Shown here one piece after another: positions 47,901-60,834 of a stretch of 64,000 nt of DNA; positions within the stretch are counted from its first letter, which is position 1, and each line of letters opens with the position of its first letter. The position numbers were made by a program, and so were the translations under genes. The stretch lies in NCBI GenBank assembly GCA_026874595.1, contig CM049306.1, positions 21,997,019 through 22,061,018 of the forward strand. The letters run 5' to 3'. Below the pieces are notes generated by a model that saw nothing but the letters and a program-made list of their open reading frames with translations, was not told where the DNA came from and ran no database searches. This DNA is from Sipunculus nudus. Lineage: Eukaryota > Annelida > Sipuncula > Golfingiida > Sipunculidae.

Positions 47901-50900
47901 AGCAGGAATAATCAAAGCCAAACAAATGTTTTGCACAGCCTTGAGCTGCTCGTTTGAAAAATATGTCACATTTATTACAAAAGCATGATGACCTTATATA
48001 TTTGACACCTGTGCGATCTGATGTCGTGCGGCGTAATCAGAAATAACTGACTTCATCGACCGTCATTGCATGGAGAGTGACTTTTAGTTGTTACCAAGGG
48101 AATTTATGCTGTTTCTAAACAGAAGTTATACCTGAGGTTCGATGTAAATACAAAGACAGGGAAATGCAGTGTCAAATGGTTACTTAGAGACTTTTGTTAA
48201 AGTAAATGATAACGAGTCAATAAATAGGAAGACACTTAATCAATTTTATTTCCGAAAAAAAATATGCAACAAAAATATGAAGAAGACAAATATTTTAATT
48301 AATTCCCCCAAAATGTTTATTTGGTACGTTATCCAGTGCAAACTAAATTTTAATCGAGTAATATGATGTAATGGTGTAATAAATGGTTAATTTGATCAAA
48401 TCCTCCTTGATTGATTTGGTCATTTTTACCCAGCATTATATTAAGGGCCTCGAGATTCCTTCAGACTGTTCATAAATTATAACTGTCATAAAAACCAATT
48501 TCATCAGGGTGTCATCATAATTTTTCTTTTTTTTTCTTCTTCTTCTTCTTATTGATACAGGAGGTTTCAGTCAATTTTACGGTCCCATGCACGGCTCCGA
48601 CTTACTCTACTCGAAACCTACTGAATACTGAAAAAGTTTACAGTATGGCGTCTGTCTTAAGAATCCAGAAGCTGTTAAGGTTTATAAACCAATTGTGTTG
48701 CTTACCAAGCGAAGAAATAAAATTACAGTAAACTCATAGGTTTTGAATTGTATAATATTTTACCTGACTTGTTGACCTACATACCTAATATTTGACAAAA
48801 AGAAAACATAATAAAAATAAAGCTCACCTAAGTTGTCACATGGTTTTACTGGGGCGGCTGTCAGAATGCCACCGACGGTTATCAGGGTAATAATTCAATT
48901 ACGAATACATTAATGGTTTAAAAGAACCTTTTTTATTGCTTTCAGCTTGAACCATACAGACCTTTTGCTGCTTAAATTTTCTCTGGAGATGGAAATTGTT
49001 TTATGCCAGCAGAAATAAGCTAAAATAAGTAGGTTAATATAATCCTAGAAGTATATTAGCTGTATATAATATTTGACTTGACATGTCCTTTTAAAGCACT
49101 TTCGGAAGCTGGCGCTTTTTTCAGCCTATATTGTGAATATGAATAAGCTTGTTTAACCCAAAACACCGCTGAGACAAGATTTAACGTGACACATACTGAT
49201 GGATAAAGGAACTTATCGTGTGTTCCACGGGAAGTCAAACAGAACTCGATATTTTCTCTCCAAGCAGAGATATTTTTCACATGGATAGTGTTTAATGTAA
49301 GTTTAAAATTTCTTGCCGTGGGGTTTTGTATATGTGTTCTTTTCAAGCTGAAAGGTCATGCTTTTACAGATGGTGCACTGAGGGATGATGGGATAACTCC
49401 TAAGTCTGATACTCGTAGCAAATCCCGCATTTTTTTCAGAAGATAGTCATAGTTAAATGTCACCTGTCTCGTTCGGTAACTTTCGCGTCGCACCGGAGAT
49501 TAAGGTTGGGCAAATTCCCAGCTTGCCAGGCCAAAGTCCGATGCTTTCAGAAAGTGAAGTACACGGTTTTTAAAACTGACAGCTCTCCCTATATAAATAA
49601 TATGTATTACAGATGAGTTTGATCATTATATATTTATGCTATTGATAAATGATGTATGATTATGATTACATTAATCCGCTTATCCGGCAACGACAATCCG
49701 ATAGTGATTAAATCTATGCGAGTCTTCACATGCGCACGTTGCGGCAACGCCAACGCGATTAAATCCGTCTTAGAGCCATCTAATGCTTTTGCCGGACATA
49801 ATCGTACGGGGCCAAGCCAACAAAATGACGTCGCAACTCCATGCTACCTTAAGTAAATGTATTTATAAAATGAAAATGGAATTATAATTAAAATTAAAAA
49901 ATAAAATCATATTATTTACTCACATTTGTAGTCAAAATTATAATACATAGGAACACAGTTTATTTTGTTATCGTTTAACTTCCGATTAACCAGTTCGTTA
50001 AATAAGCGATTAAAGGAGAATAAACACAAAAGAGAGAAAATGGGAATTGTATTTTATCATATATTTTAGCTAAGAGGGCCCAGCTGAAGGTTGTTTCAAA
50101 TTTAAAACAAGAAAACACACTCAGAGCACGCCTGTATCTACGATCGGACAACAACATAATAATAGGGGTAACATGCCTTATCCCAAACCCATCTTTTCAG
50201 AAACATTGGTTGAGCTCAGTTAAAAACATATGATATTAAAATGATACCGGTGATATACAACAAACACAATTTGAACTGGAGTGACCCGCTTGCCAGTTTA
50301 TTCTGTTATGCTGACGACACCTCAAGGTGAATTTGGAACTTTCAATACCCTCCGTGTCCAAATCATATCGCAAAAGGTCTAGAAGAATTTCAGTGATTTT
50401 TTTCTCGAGAGTGGTTCATAGGCCAACTAAGAAGTGTTTACATTTTGAGTCGTACCGATATATTTATCGAGATGTTGTAGCCACACGCAAACAGACAACA
50501 GACAAATAAAGGAAGGAATTTGGCGAGTTCCAGATTAAGCTTTATACCTCAGCTAAAAGTTACTGAAGATATTGTTAATTAATTCATTTGTTAACCATTC
50601 CATCTTTTTGATCAACATTTATTGAACAAATGGCTCAAATACTACACTGTGAACAATTACCTCATTCGCCATGGTTAGAGATCCTAATAATACAAAGACT
50701 ACTGCTAAATCTAGACTATAATATAGTGAAACAAGAAGGTGATCACACATTATACATGGAATTTATAAGGCCTTCTCATAGACCTCCATCGTCATTTGAA
50801 ATATGTACCTTTGTTAACGACGATTTCTAAAAGAAAGATGCGTTTTTAATGTATGGGATCGTTCCAACCTGTGCTTAGTCCAAAACCTCCCCTCCTGTCT

Positions 50901-51370
50901 ACTTTTTTCTGCTATTAAAATATGAGTTACATTGCCAGGAAATAGTATTAATTTATGGTAGATGATTAAAGGGCTCGTTTTCAACAAAGAATAAGTAATT
51001 ACCTACCGTACACATTATATAAGAAACAGATTTATTTAAATGTATTAGAAGTCAGTCTACATTTGACAACATATCAGACCCACTTATGGCAGTCAAGGTC
51101 ACTGGCCACGTGAAAAAGCAGCCTCATTTGACAGCTGTTAATTAAACGATGTCATGTAAACATTAAAAAAAATTAACCAGCTAAAACATAGATGGCTATT
51201 TATGCAGGTTGACATCTTACCATAGATCATTGATAAGAGTGATATGCAAACTGTAGATTTATGGTTAAATACTTAATTGCCGTGTTATCCTATCACTGCC
51301 ATATGCTGATTTCTAAGAAATTATTGAAAAAATTTAACTTAGCAAACTGGTATACACAGGTTGGTAGAAT
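47901..51370. other. AT-rich non-coding stretch
   Basis: It contains a (TTC)n run at 48533-48551. A GC-richer patch at 49660-49860 holds CGGCAACG twice (49686 and 49741 region) in a 66-codon frame that I do not recognise. Confidence 0.4.
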
Positions 51371-51834
51371 GGAGTATAGTGTAGTTAATATGAAGCATAT
51401 GGATCGCGTTTCATATATTATTATCTGTCAAATCGATTCTTGTAGCTCGAAGGTATAAACAGAAGAAAGAATGAGCTGCGTAAATAAAGAATATATATGT
51501 TGTTTATTGGTTTACACATTAGTTATCACACTTTACGTTTACCCTTTTGTTGGCCTTCCGGTGAGGAAAGAAACCTTAAAGATGATGTAATATGATCTAT
51601 GATCTCCTTATGAGCAACCATAGATGATGGGTATATTTATTTTTGTGCAATACTACCGTCCATTCATTAAGGATGATGTCATAAGCGAGTAAAATGTGGC
51701 TCTGAACACACTCACAATAATTGTTAAACGTAACGTAAATATTCGCTTCTTCTGATAGATATTACCGGGTGCTCAAGAAGTTACTTTATAGTATAAAGAG
51801 TATATTAGTAGAGTCACCATATTTCAGCTATATA
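51371..51834 (+). repeat. Long direct repeat, copy 1
   Basis: It is homologous to 52470-52924 throughout: GAAGCATATGGA.CGCGTTTC, TCTTGTAGCTCGA, AGGAAAGAAACCTTAA, GATGATGGGT.TATTTATTTTTGTGCAATA, ATATTACCGGGTGCTCAAGAAG and GTCACCATATTTCAGC. Copies are about 460 bp and start ~1.1 kb apart. They do not begin TG or end CA, so LTRs are unlikely; a tandem segmental duplication fits better. Confidence 0.85.
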
Positions 51835-52030
51835 CAGTGAAACTCCTACTTGCGGACAACTCAGTAAGGCGGACCCTAAATCTCAGTCCCTTCAATTTTG
51901 CGTCTATATTATGTTTAACGTAATCTCAGTAAAGCGGACAACTCACTCTCTCGGACAACGGCAAACTTTCCCGTCCCCCCAGCATATCCAGTACATATTA
52001 CGGCCCTCTAAAGCGGACAGACATCGTGAG
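51835..52030 (+). mobile_element. Tigger/pogo-like left terminus
   Basis: CAGTGAAACTCCTACTTGCG starts at 51835, directly after TA, and is followed by repeated GCGGACAACTC/GCGGACAG motifs at 51850-52020. This is the same style as the 25057 element (CAGTGAAACCTCG..). No right-hand inverted terminus was found, so it is probably truncated. Confidence 0.55.
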
Positions 52031-52469
52031 TTCTATTTTTGTTCATATATTTGCTGGGAGATGGCGCTCCGGGGTCATGACCTCTTATGACCTGTTTTGG
52101 TCAAAGCGACAGCCCGGGGACAAGCGTAATATGATGAACCATTGGAATGTTATATGTAAATACACAGTATCTAAATTGTTCATTATTTTTATAAATGTGT
52201 TGATAATACAATCATTATTAAATTGAGATTGGCAGAACAATTAAGACAAAAATAAGCTTTAAACTGAAACAGCAAGGGCACCTTCACCAAGGGCACAAAA
52301 ACAAAGGCACCACCAAAGACTAACGTTCGTACTTGGTGATCGGAGTCCGGCCCGGGGAGCCGTAATTATTGTGACAGTTTGCACTTTGTTATGGTGAATG
52401 CATGGTGAAGACTATATTGTTTAACAAATAATCATGCTGTCAGGATGCTGTCAATAATCAATCTTCATT

Positions 52470-52924
52470 GGAGTATACATGTAGTTAATTTGAAGCATAT
52501 GGAGCGCGTTTCTTATATTATTATTTGTCATATCAATTCTTGTAGCTCGAGGGAATATACCGTAGAAAGATTGAGCTGTGTAAATAAAGAAGATATATGT
52601 TGTTCATTGTTTTACACACAAGTTATCACATTTTACGTTTACCCTTCTGTTGACCTTCTGGTGAGGAAAGAAACCTTAATAGTAGGTGTAATTTGATCTC
52701 CTTATGAGCAATCATAGATGATGGGTGTATTTATTTTTGTGCAATAATGCCGTCGAATCATTAAGGACGATGTCATAAGCGAATAAATGTAGCTCTGAAA
52801 ACTCTCACCATAAATGTTAAACGTAACGTAAATATTCGCTTCTTCTTGGTAGATATTACCGGGTGCTCAAGAAGTTACTTTATACAAGAGTACATTAGTA
52901 GAGTCACCATATTTCAGCTATATA
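52470..52924 (+). repeat. Long direct repeat, copy 2
   Basis: This is the partner of 51371-51834; it lacks the Tigger-like terminus and continues CATGTAAATTCC. Confidence 0.85.
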
Positions 52925-53029
52925 CATGTAAATTCCTTTCTACTTTTCTTATGTTTTCTTTTGTAAGGACAAGCCAATAACCTGCTTGTGTAAATGTTTT
53001 AGAAGAGTTACATCGTTTTTCCCCGTATA

Positions 53030-53095
53030 GCGGCCAGGCTCAGACCATGCCTGCCCATTCGTCGGAGATAACTAACCTTCTAACCACTAAGCTTG
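53030..53095 (-). mobile_element. Possible tRNA-like relic
   Basis: On the minus strand an A-box-like TTAGTGGTTAGAAGG is followed by a poor B box (GGTCTGAGCC). It may be a decayed SINE head. Confidence 0.2.
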
Positions 53096-53827
53096 TACGG
53101 TCAAACTTGATAGTGGAAGCATATTTATTTTATATACTAATTTGAAAATCTGAAATAATAGAAAGCTGCTTCGAATGAATACATGGGAGCACATGTTTAA
53201 AAAACGCCCTCGACACCGCCATTCAAGGTGCTGGGCGCTCAACCGGCACTCGAGAATGAAATTTTATGCATACCCAGGTAAACGATGCGCTCTTTAAATG
53301 GGGAATTTCATACAGAAATTCCGCGGGATAGATTTTCATATAAGGAAGAATTCAAGTTACTGTACATATATATCTGTACCACTGAATACGTTATATTTAC
53401 ACGTTACATTAATACGATGCCTGAAATACTTTGCATGCTTGATGTATAATACTTTTGAAGGTTAAAGGCCCACTCCGTAGGCCATGAAGAACGGTCTAAG
53501 TAATGCATCATGACCAAAAAGGTTAAAATATGATAATGACATAAAATAATGGCTAGAAATAATAACATCCTACTTTTGTGGTAAAAAAAACTATTTTTTG
53601 TTTCTTTTCATTTAAAGTAATACACATATTTGATTAAACAGGAAAAATAAGCTGCACTGGTCTATAAAAGAAACTGTTGCATATAGTTTATATGTGCATA
53701 CTGACTGTACATGTATGTCGTATCGCTTTGAGTATATCGCATTACGTTTATTCCTGAATAGTGGGGCTGTTACCGACCTCAGTAAATATGTTCCATTGGA
53801 ATATTAATGAGGTAAGGATAGAACATA

Positions 53828-53975
53828 TATTAGCCAGAAGAGGATCCATGGGGGGGGGGGGGGGGGGGGCGGGGGGATCAAGGACCTCCCCTGTTCAAGC
53901 CGCTGCAACTTTTTTCAAAGACTTTAGACGAATTTCAGCCCCCCCCCCCCCTTTCCGGATCTGGGTACATTTTTT
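53828..53975 (-). mobile_element. Poly-C-family repeat, minus-strand copy
   Basis: On the minus strand it reads CCAGATCCGGAAAGGGGG, GCTGAAATTCGTCTAAAGTC, TTGAAAAAAGTTGCAGCGG, then GATCC with a C run and ATGGATCCTCTTCTGG. It matches the 58.9-kb copy in order. G/C homopolymers lie at about 53850-53870 and 53940-53951. Confidence 0.65.
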
Positions 53976-54854
53976 AGGTTTTGTCATTAGTCCTCCTGGT
54001 TTGGACCCCTAGATTGCAGCTTGACAACCTTTTAAAATGCACCAGTCAGATAAATGTCAACACACAATATATAAACTGCGGTACCTGAGACAGAATCAAT
54101 TATTGTTAACCAGAATATAACAGACCAGCAGGCTACCAATATAATATATTGTATCGCTGAAATGTGGGTCGGATTTTACGAGAAAATATTGAAAATTACA
54201 GAAATGGTAAAAAGAAATTGTAATCGACTGTGGTACTTTTTTTCGAAAAAGACGGGGTCTTTTTTACAATAAATGGTAACATGCAAATTCGCAGGTGTAG
54301 GGATTTTCGATTGCCCCCGCTTCAGATATCCCCGGTTGCTTTAACTCGCATTCAGTTCATCTTTAACTAGATCAGGTGAGGGGTAAATCGAACAGATCAG
54401 GATAACCAGTACTCAAGGCTACCCTCTTGGGTAATATAAAATCAATTTCCGACCTTTCTGCCATGTTCTCTTAATAATCTGTTATTGTTAGAACAAAGAG
54501 GCAACATTTGTAAATGAGTAACTTTTCATTATGCTCCAAATTTCGGCTGAATTTTTTCTCCACATTAAAGATCTTGAGTGTGCTAAAGCCTCCTGTGCAG
54601 TCCAGCTCAATGGCCAACACTGTCATTTATTTAACACATTAAAGGCCGAACCTGACTCGCTTTTGGACCATGGATCGCTTTATGGGCGGACCGGGCCTGC
54701 CACAGGCGGGCCATTGCTGCATAAAATACAATACACTTAAAAATTAAATTTATTCAGCAAGTTCTATTGAAAGAGATTACGTGAAAACAGCGCGGGTGGG
54801 GGTAGGGGTGATTGTACGAGGTTTTAAACCCTTACTATAAAATGCAGTTTAACC

Positions 54855-54876
54855 AGTTTCCCCCCCCCCCCCCCTT
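54855..54876. repeat. Poly-C run, flanks not classified
   Basis: A C run lies in a slightly GC-rich patch (54780-54970). It may be a diverged poly-C-family copy. Confidence 0.6.
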
Positions 54877-54969
54877 CCCTCACTGGACTTGCGGAATCTT
54901 TTCTAGGGTCTTACCCCTTCGTTGTAAACGTGAAAACCCACCCTTCTCAAACTGCTTCTGAAAGCGCTC

Positions 54970-57070
54970 CTGCGTATATGATTTACTTCTCAGAGTCTTA
55001 TTCATGCTGTATACTTGGGGTTACCATTTATTAACCAAAGTACATAGACATGCTTCATGTAGCCTTGTCCTAAAACCGGTTGATGCATTTTTTTTATAAA
55101 CCATAGTAATACTAGCTCTTTGAGAAAGGCAAGGCATGCAAAATTGCTTATTTTAATTATCACTTGGCGTGTAATCAGTCAAAACTTCAAGTTTTTTTTT
55201 TTTTAATTCATGCAGGGTGTCACTTAACTGTAGCGTTTCAATAACTCATTTATATACAATCAGCTGGGGAAAGTCATGATCAAATGTCTATTTTCGTTAT
55301 CAATTGCGTGTGTAATTTACCACAACGTGAATGATAAAATAATGGATGTTTCCTTTAAATACTTGGTCTCGTGACCATTCTCAGCCGATGAGTCTGTGGT
55401 GAGAGACGACCAATGAGCCTGTTGTCACGAGCGGAAATAGGACCAGACACCAGGATGACGAGAACGACACGTGGTTGAATTCTGTCTGACATTTGAATGC
55501 GTTTCACAAACGGCTGCGGTATAAATTAGACTGTTTACGATGAGCCGTGAATTCTCTTACACGAGTTGATAAGATAATGTCACGTGATCCGTATCACGAA
55601 ATTATAGCGTTGCCCGTTGTTTTGTTCCGGTTCCTGATGCCAGCTCTCTTTTGATTATGACCGGAAATATGACCAGACAAAGTGGCGAATGAAGTGAAAC
55701 ACCGTCGGTTTATCTATCCATCTTCGCTCATTTGATTGTTCACGTTTAGCAGTGATTACTTTTCCACTAGATGATAACATATCACGTAATCTGTATATTC
55801 TGTTACTTGCAGGGCTCGTTTAGTTTCTGTCCCTGGTGAAAGTTTAATTTTGGTCCCGACAAGAAATATCATGAGACAATTGGACGATTGCAGACATACC
55901 AGAGTTTTTGTCCAGCAGTTGAAGTTGAAATCGTATTCGTATAGTTGCATGCGGTCACCTTAAGCCAGATATTTTGTCCTTCATCTGGCTGGCGTCCCAA
56001 CGTTACATTGAACATCATGATCTAAATACACATACAAGTCATTGAAGTAAATTTATGCCCTACCTCTATTCATGAAAAATAATCCGTAAAGATTTGGAAA
56101 ATAGGCTTATTTTTTTTTTGTGCAGATTATATATGCCTAACATTAAAATACTGAAGCGCATATTTGCATTTGTCCAAGCCAATTGTGAAACTATATATAC
56201 GTATTTTATATCTGCGGATGTTTGCATATTGAATAGCTTAAAATGGTTCCGTAATTTCAAATCAGGTCCTGATGAAATATTGTTCCAGGTATAATAAATT
56301 TCACTCAAGATCGTGTTTCAGACATTTTTTTCTGAAAACAATTGTTTTATTTGGCGATCTTATATTACCTTCATATTTTGATGTTTCGATTAAAATGTAT
56401 ATCTTAATGCACATGACATTTATAACTAATAAATCTTAACACTTATTAGTTTAGACACATTTGTTCCTTTTTTCACGATCTTTTAAAATCTTTCAAGTGA
56501 ATTGTTTACTTCTCCTCCTTTTTTTCAAAACATGTAATGCTTTGAACTCCATAGGTAAAACTTTTCGTTCGGTTTAAAATTCCGTAGTAAATGGATTACA
56601 TACATTAATTAAAGTTGACGCACTGAAGACAAATGAAAAGAAAACATCGGGGGCGATCGTGGCCTCATATTTAGACCCCCTGTAGTTATACGGCTAGGAT
56701 GTAATTTCCCCCGGATTCAGATTGGGCTCCGCCAGACAGTAATTTTAGTTGGCAACCATGTGTGTTGTTATGCACTCGTAATGACTTCGACTCTTAAGTC
56801 AAGCTATTTGAGTCTACTCCTCCTGCGATGGCGTATATGTGCACGACGATTTGCATGCCTTGAGGTACAACAAGGACTGCCAGAAAATGACTGTATGATA
56901 TAATGATTATCCAGTATTTTATTGAAAAAAATAATGTGACAAAAATCATTATTATCTGTGAATTATTAAAACCATCAACTTGAAAAGCTTACGTTTTCAT
57001 TTTTTTTAAGGAATAAGCCTTTGATTTTTATGAAACAGCGTCATTGGTATTTGAGCGGTACACCCAGCTG
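54970..57070. other. AT-rich non-coding stretch
   Basis: At 56690-56760 TAGTTATACGGCTAGGATG and GGATTCAGATTGG weakly resemble tRNA A and B boxes. No other feature was seen. Confidence 0.35.
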
Positions 57071-57082
57071 GTACATTACATC

Positions 57083-57158
57083 ATATTATATTATATTAAA
57101 TTAGATTATATTATATTGTATAATATTATATTATATTATATTATATTATATTATATAA
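57083..57158. repeat. (TTATA)n pentanucleotide repeat
   Basis: Repeated ATATT/TTATA units, imperfect in the first half. Confidence 0.9.
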
Positions 57159-57159
57159 A

Positions 57160-58690
57160 TCTTCGTGAACTTTTGAATTCAACCGAGTTAGAATATTTAA
57201 AATTCTGACTATAATGATACATGTTTAAGATGAAAAAAATGAAACAAGAATTCAGTACCATCATCTTCGTGAATATTATTCGGAGAGGACAGTCAGGAAG
57301 CCCCTGAAGCCAATGATAAGATCATAAGCCTTATCGTGGTGCCGTCGGCATGCAGAGCTTCGATAACTGACGGCGGTATGTTATTATGTTATGTCTGGTG
57401 ACAAGCAAGTCATTTAGAGTAAATGTAAATCATGAAATTAAACACCAGGTTGCAATAAATTGCCTCCAGTCAGCTCCGATTTTAAGAATTCAAACAGCGT
57501 CCCACAACCATTTTTATGATACCCCTGAAATCGATATCAATATCAAATCACCCTCAACCTGATTTCAGGTAACGCCGCACGGTTCAAATTATCCCCTCTC
57601 TGATATTACTTAAGGATCAAGTCGTTTATTTCTGTTGATTTATCAGTTGAATAGAATATATAACGTACAATATCTAAAGCTTTAAACAATGTCTGAAGCC
57701 AGTGGAGTCAGAAAAATTTTAATCATATTTTTCATATTACTGCTAATTATATTCACAAAAGCGCATGACACATTCCAAAAAGTTATGCGATACACCAAGA
57801 TTCAACATTATTTAAGAAATTCAGAAAAATATATATTACCAGTAAATAAACATAAAACAAGCTCTTTTTAAAGGCATAGTCTGATATATGGGGTGATCTA
57901 AAATCGAGTTCAAGCTGCCTCTAGTAATCTTAAGCGGAGATAATCTGAAATCGTTACACTCAGGCAAAAAAAAGTTCTAAATTTTATCACCCGGGGTAAT
58001 TCAAACATTCTGCTCTTAACATAAGTCCTCGGGGCTGTGATAATAAATGGGCGCGCCTTAAAGTTTATATTCCATTGATAACTATAGTATGGCTAAATCG
58101 GGCGTGTTGCTTTTTTGAAAGGTGGCCTTTTATTATTGAAAAATTTCCAGGATACCAATTTTACTGTTTGGTCTTTGTCGCTATATCTTCTAACATATCC
58201 CCTGTGGTGCGAAATCTGGAAAACGGTGGCCGCTTTGACATGATATAGCCTTCTTATTCAAATTTAAAATTGTTTTGTATGGCATAGCCTAACCAAACTG
58301 GCCAGTCAAAACCAAAATTGGCCAGTCACCTTTGCACTTAAATAAACAAAATTTGTGTTTGGGAAATCCGTGGAAGACATCTTTTGAGCAACAAGCATAC
58401 CGGTTTTGTATCAGAGGCAGCAAACATTAAAGGCTTTTCATTCAGGCCTAGTGTATTGTTTAGTTTTTGAGTCCTTTATATTTTCAAATATTTTCTTTTT
58501 TTCCGAGTGAATGATATGCAAAATAAATGGTTTTAGATCAAGCTTATGATTCGAATATAAAGACATAAACATAATTTCAACCGTTAATGCTTTATCCGAA
58601 CCCCGACCACTATCGAACGGTGACAGAGAGCTCACCTTTTCTCTGGCTCAGTCAACTGAGTTCAATAATTCATACCCCTTTCACATGACA
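57160..58690. other. AT-rich non-coding stretch
   Basis: Nothing identified. Confidence 0.4.
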
Positions 58691-58699
58691 ACTGCAAAA

Positions 58700-59232
58700 C
58701 AGTCTCAAACCGTTTTGAATGCCAATTGAGCATTCACACGGCAATCAAGTGCATTTTCACACCGATCTGGCTAAAATGGTTTCAGGGGATGAAGTAGGAT
58801 TAAGGAAAGGGGAGTTCCAACCGAGGAGGACTTATGATAGAACCTAAAAAAAAGGTGCCTAGGTCTGGAAAATGGAAGGGGACGGGGGAATCCAGGCCGC
58901 TAAAATTAGTCTGAAGTCCTTAAAAAAGAATGCGGCGGATGAAAAAGAGTGATCCGGACCCCCCCCCCCCCCCCCCCATCTTCTTGATTTGAACCTACCA
59001 CAGGAGAGGTTTCAAACCGAATCTAATTATGCCGCTCCGCTTATGTGCCATGTGAACGCTCAGTTCTCATTCAAAAGAGTTTAGACCAGGTTTTGAAGCA
59101 GCAACTGAATCACAGCACATGCCTGAATGCTTGTGCCAGCATGTTATCACATTGATCCATGTGAAGTGTACTCCTTATGCATTGGTGCACGATGCCTGTG
59201 TGAACGCTCAATGCGGTTTGAAACCGATTTGA
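58700..59232. mobile_element. Inverted-repeat element split by a poly-C-family insertion
   Basis: The left arm CAGTCTCAAACCGTTTTG...ATTGAGCATTCACACGGC (58700-58742) is matched in reverse by GCCTGTGTGAACGCTCAATG then CGGTTTGAAACCG (59194-59228). TGTGAACGCTCA also occurs internally (about 59050). A poly-C-family repeat (58805-58995) interrupts the left half. No transposase was seen, so it is non-autonomous. Confidence 0.6.
58805..58995 (+). mobile_element. Poly-C-family repeat, nested copy
   Basis: It contains GGAGGACTTATGATAGAACC, TCCAGGCCGCTAAAATTAGT, TGCGGCGGATGAAAAAGAG, TGATCCGGA and a C run (58960-58978), then ATCTTCTTG. It is the best reference copy for the family. Confidence 0.65.
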
Positions 59233-59234
59233 AC

Positions 59235-60458
59235 ATCCCTTTTATACACAAAGAACTTTAAAACCGGTCATCTGTAATGATCAATTATTTGTAAATAAGG
59301 CCACCAATCACTTATTTAATCGAGTAATGTCATACGCTTTCTTTCATGATCATCGGGTATATCATGAGTATACAGAAAAAATAGCCATCTCTGATAAGGC
59401 ATCGTATAACTTGGCGATAAAACTCAATTTTAAACCGATAATATTTATATGCTTTGGAATGAAAACGGCAATCCTTTTCAGAGTATCATTTATGATTAGG
59501 TCAAAATAAAGGAAAAGGTAAACCTTCATAATTTAATTTGTTAAGTCTTCATGAATCACTCAGTCAAAGACTGATTTTTTGTTAATACCAAGGGAGATCC
59601 TTTAACATTAAACATGGTCCTCTTTTGTGAGTCGTCCATGTTCTGTCAAAAAACGCTGATTTAAAAAAAAAAACGCCTAATTAAGTTAAAAAGTAAAATG
59701 AATTCATTATGAATAAAGAGTTTATATGTTGAAGCAATAGACAGATATGCCTGATTTGTTGAAAGGGCACACATGTGATGACAGCTATAACGAACAGCTG
59801 CATTTGTCCTCGGGTTAATAGAAATCGATAGTTTCAGCTGGCCCTTTATATTAGAAAGCGTGCTTAGCGAGGGGCGCAGCCGCTACACCTGGCTGCAGGG
59901 TTATTGTCGTCTCATAATCCATGACACATGTCAGGAGGTCGATCATAAAGGCTGAAAAGGCTCTCTACAAGGGAGGCTGGTCCCGTAGCGACTCTCCTCA
60001 GCATTGTCCTAATGATGCAAAATCCAGAGTGAAGTGAGGGGCCCAGGACCACTCAGAAAGACACTGTATCCAAAGGTAATTTCAATAAACTGCAATTGCC
60101 TTTTGAACCGTGAGAGGTATTAAAATAAAACTATTGTGGTATCGATATGGTGGAATATAATTAATAAAGTCTCGATGTTGATCCTCTAACATTTTGTTTA
60201 TATTTGATTCTGTAAATTATGCTACAACTCTATATATGTAACATACAGAATATAATATTCGAGATAAGTAATGAAATGTACACACTTTTAACAAAGGAAC
60301 GGATGCGCTGCCCCTTTAGGAGACAATCTATCGAATGGAGATGAAGGTTAGCGCGCGATAAGAATAATATGTCATCCTTATTCCATCTTGGGTTAAACGT
60401 TTATATGCCTGAGGCTAATCAAATCCGTATTTCATAACCTGTCTTTAAGACATAAGAC
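59235..60458. other. Non-coding stretch
   Basis: A GC-richer patch at 59860-60060 has only a 23-codon minus-strand frame. No feature is called. Confidence 0.4.
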
Positions 60459-60464
60459 CGCATC

Positions 60465-60535
60465 TCTGAGTGTGTATCGAAAATTCACCTTTTAACCTTT
60501 GAGTGCAATGCCTTAACCACCAGCTATGGATTATA
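60465..60535 (-). mobile_element. Possible tRNA-like SINE head
   Basis: Read on the minus strand: A-box-like TAGCTGGTGGTTAAGGC, then TTTTCGATACAC in the B-box position. No shared body with the other SINE copies was found. Confidence 0.35.
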
Positions 60536-60754
60536 CGTCCTAGCCAGACGTCATGATCAGACTTATATCCAAAATTCATACGTTCATGATGGGGAATTAT
60601 GAAAAAAAAAACTACAAAGAAGGTCGTGACTTCCTATGGGACACGATGCAGGTCAAGAATCCTGCATTTATAACTGCTTGTGGTCAATTTTACAAAACCC
60701 GTTTATGCATCAGTTTTTGTATATATATTACTATTCTTCTTCTCTTAAAATAGG

Positions 60755-60830
60755 TTTCATCGGCTGAAAAAGGGGGATCTGGACCCCCCCCCCCCCCCCC
60801 CCCAACGCCGGATCCGCTTCTTGGAAATTT
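60755..60830 (+). mobile_element. Poly-C-family repeat, 3' fragment
   Basis: CGGCTGAAAAAGGGGGATCTGGAC, a C run (60784-60803) and CCGGATCCGCTTCTTGG (given in parts) match the end of the 58.8-kb and 34.97-kb copies. Confidence 0.6.
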
Positions 60831-60834
60831 ATCA

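Noticed and set aside
51371-52924. LTR retrotransposon with two LTRs
   Set aside because: The repeats lack TG...CA ends, no primer binding site or internal proteins exist, and the 630-bp spacer carries an unrelated DNA-element terminus.
53761-54012. Gly/Pro-rich 83-codon frame
   Set aside because: It is produced by the poly-G and poly-C runs of a dispersed repeat.
59890-59960. 23-codon minus-strand frame in a GC-rich patch
   Set aside because: It is too short and has no splice, promoter or homology context.
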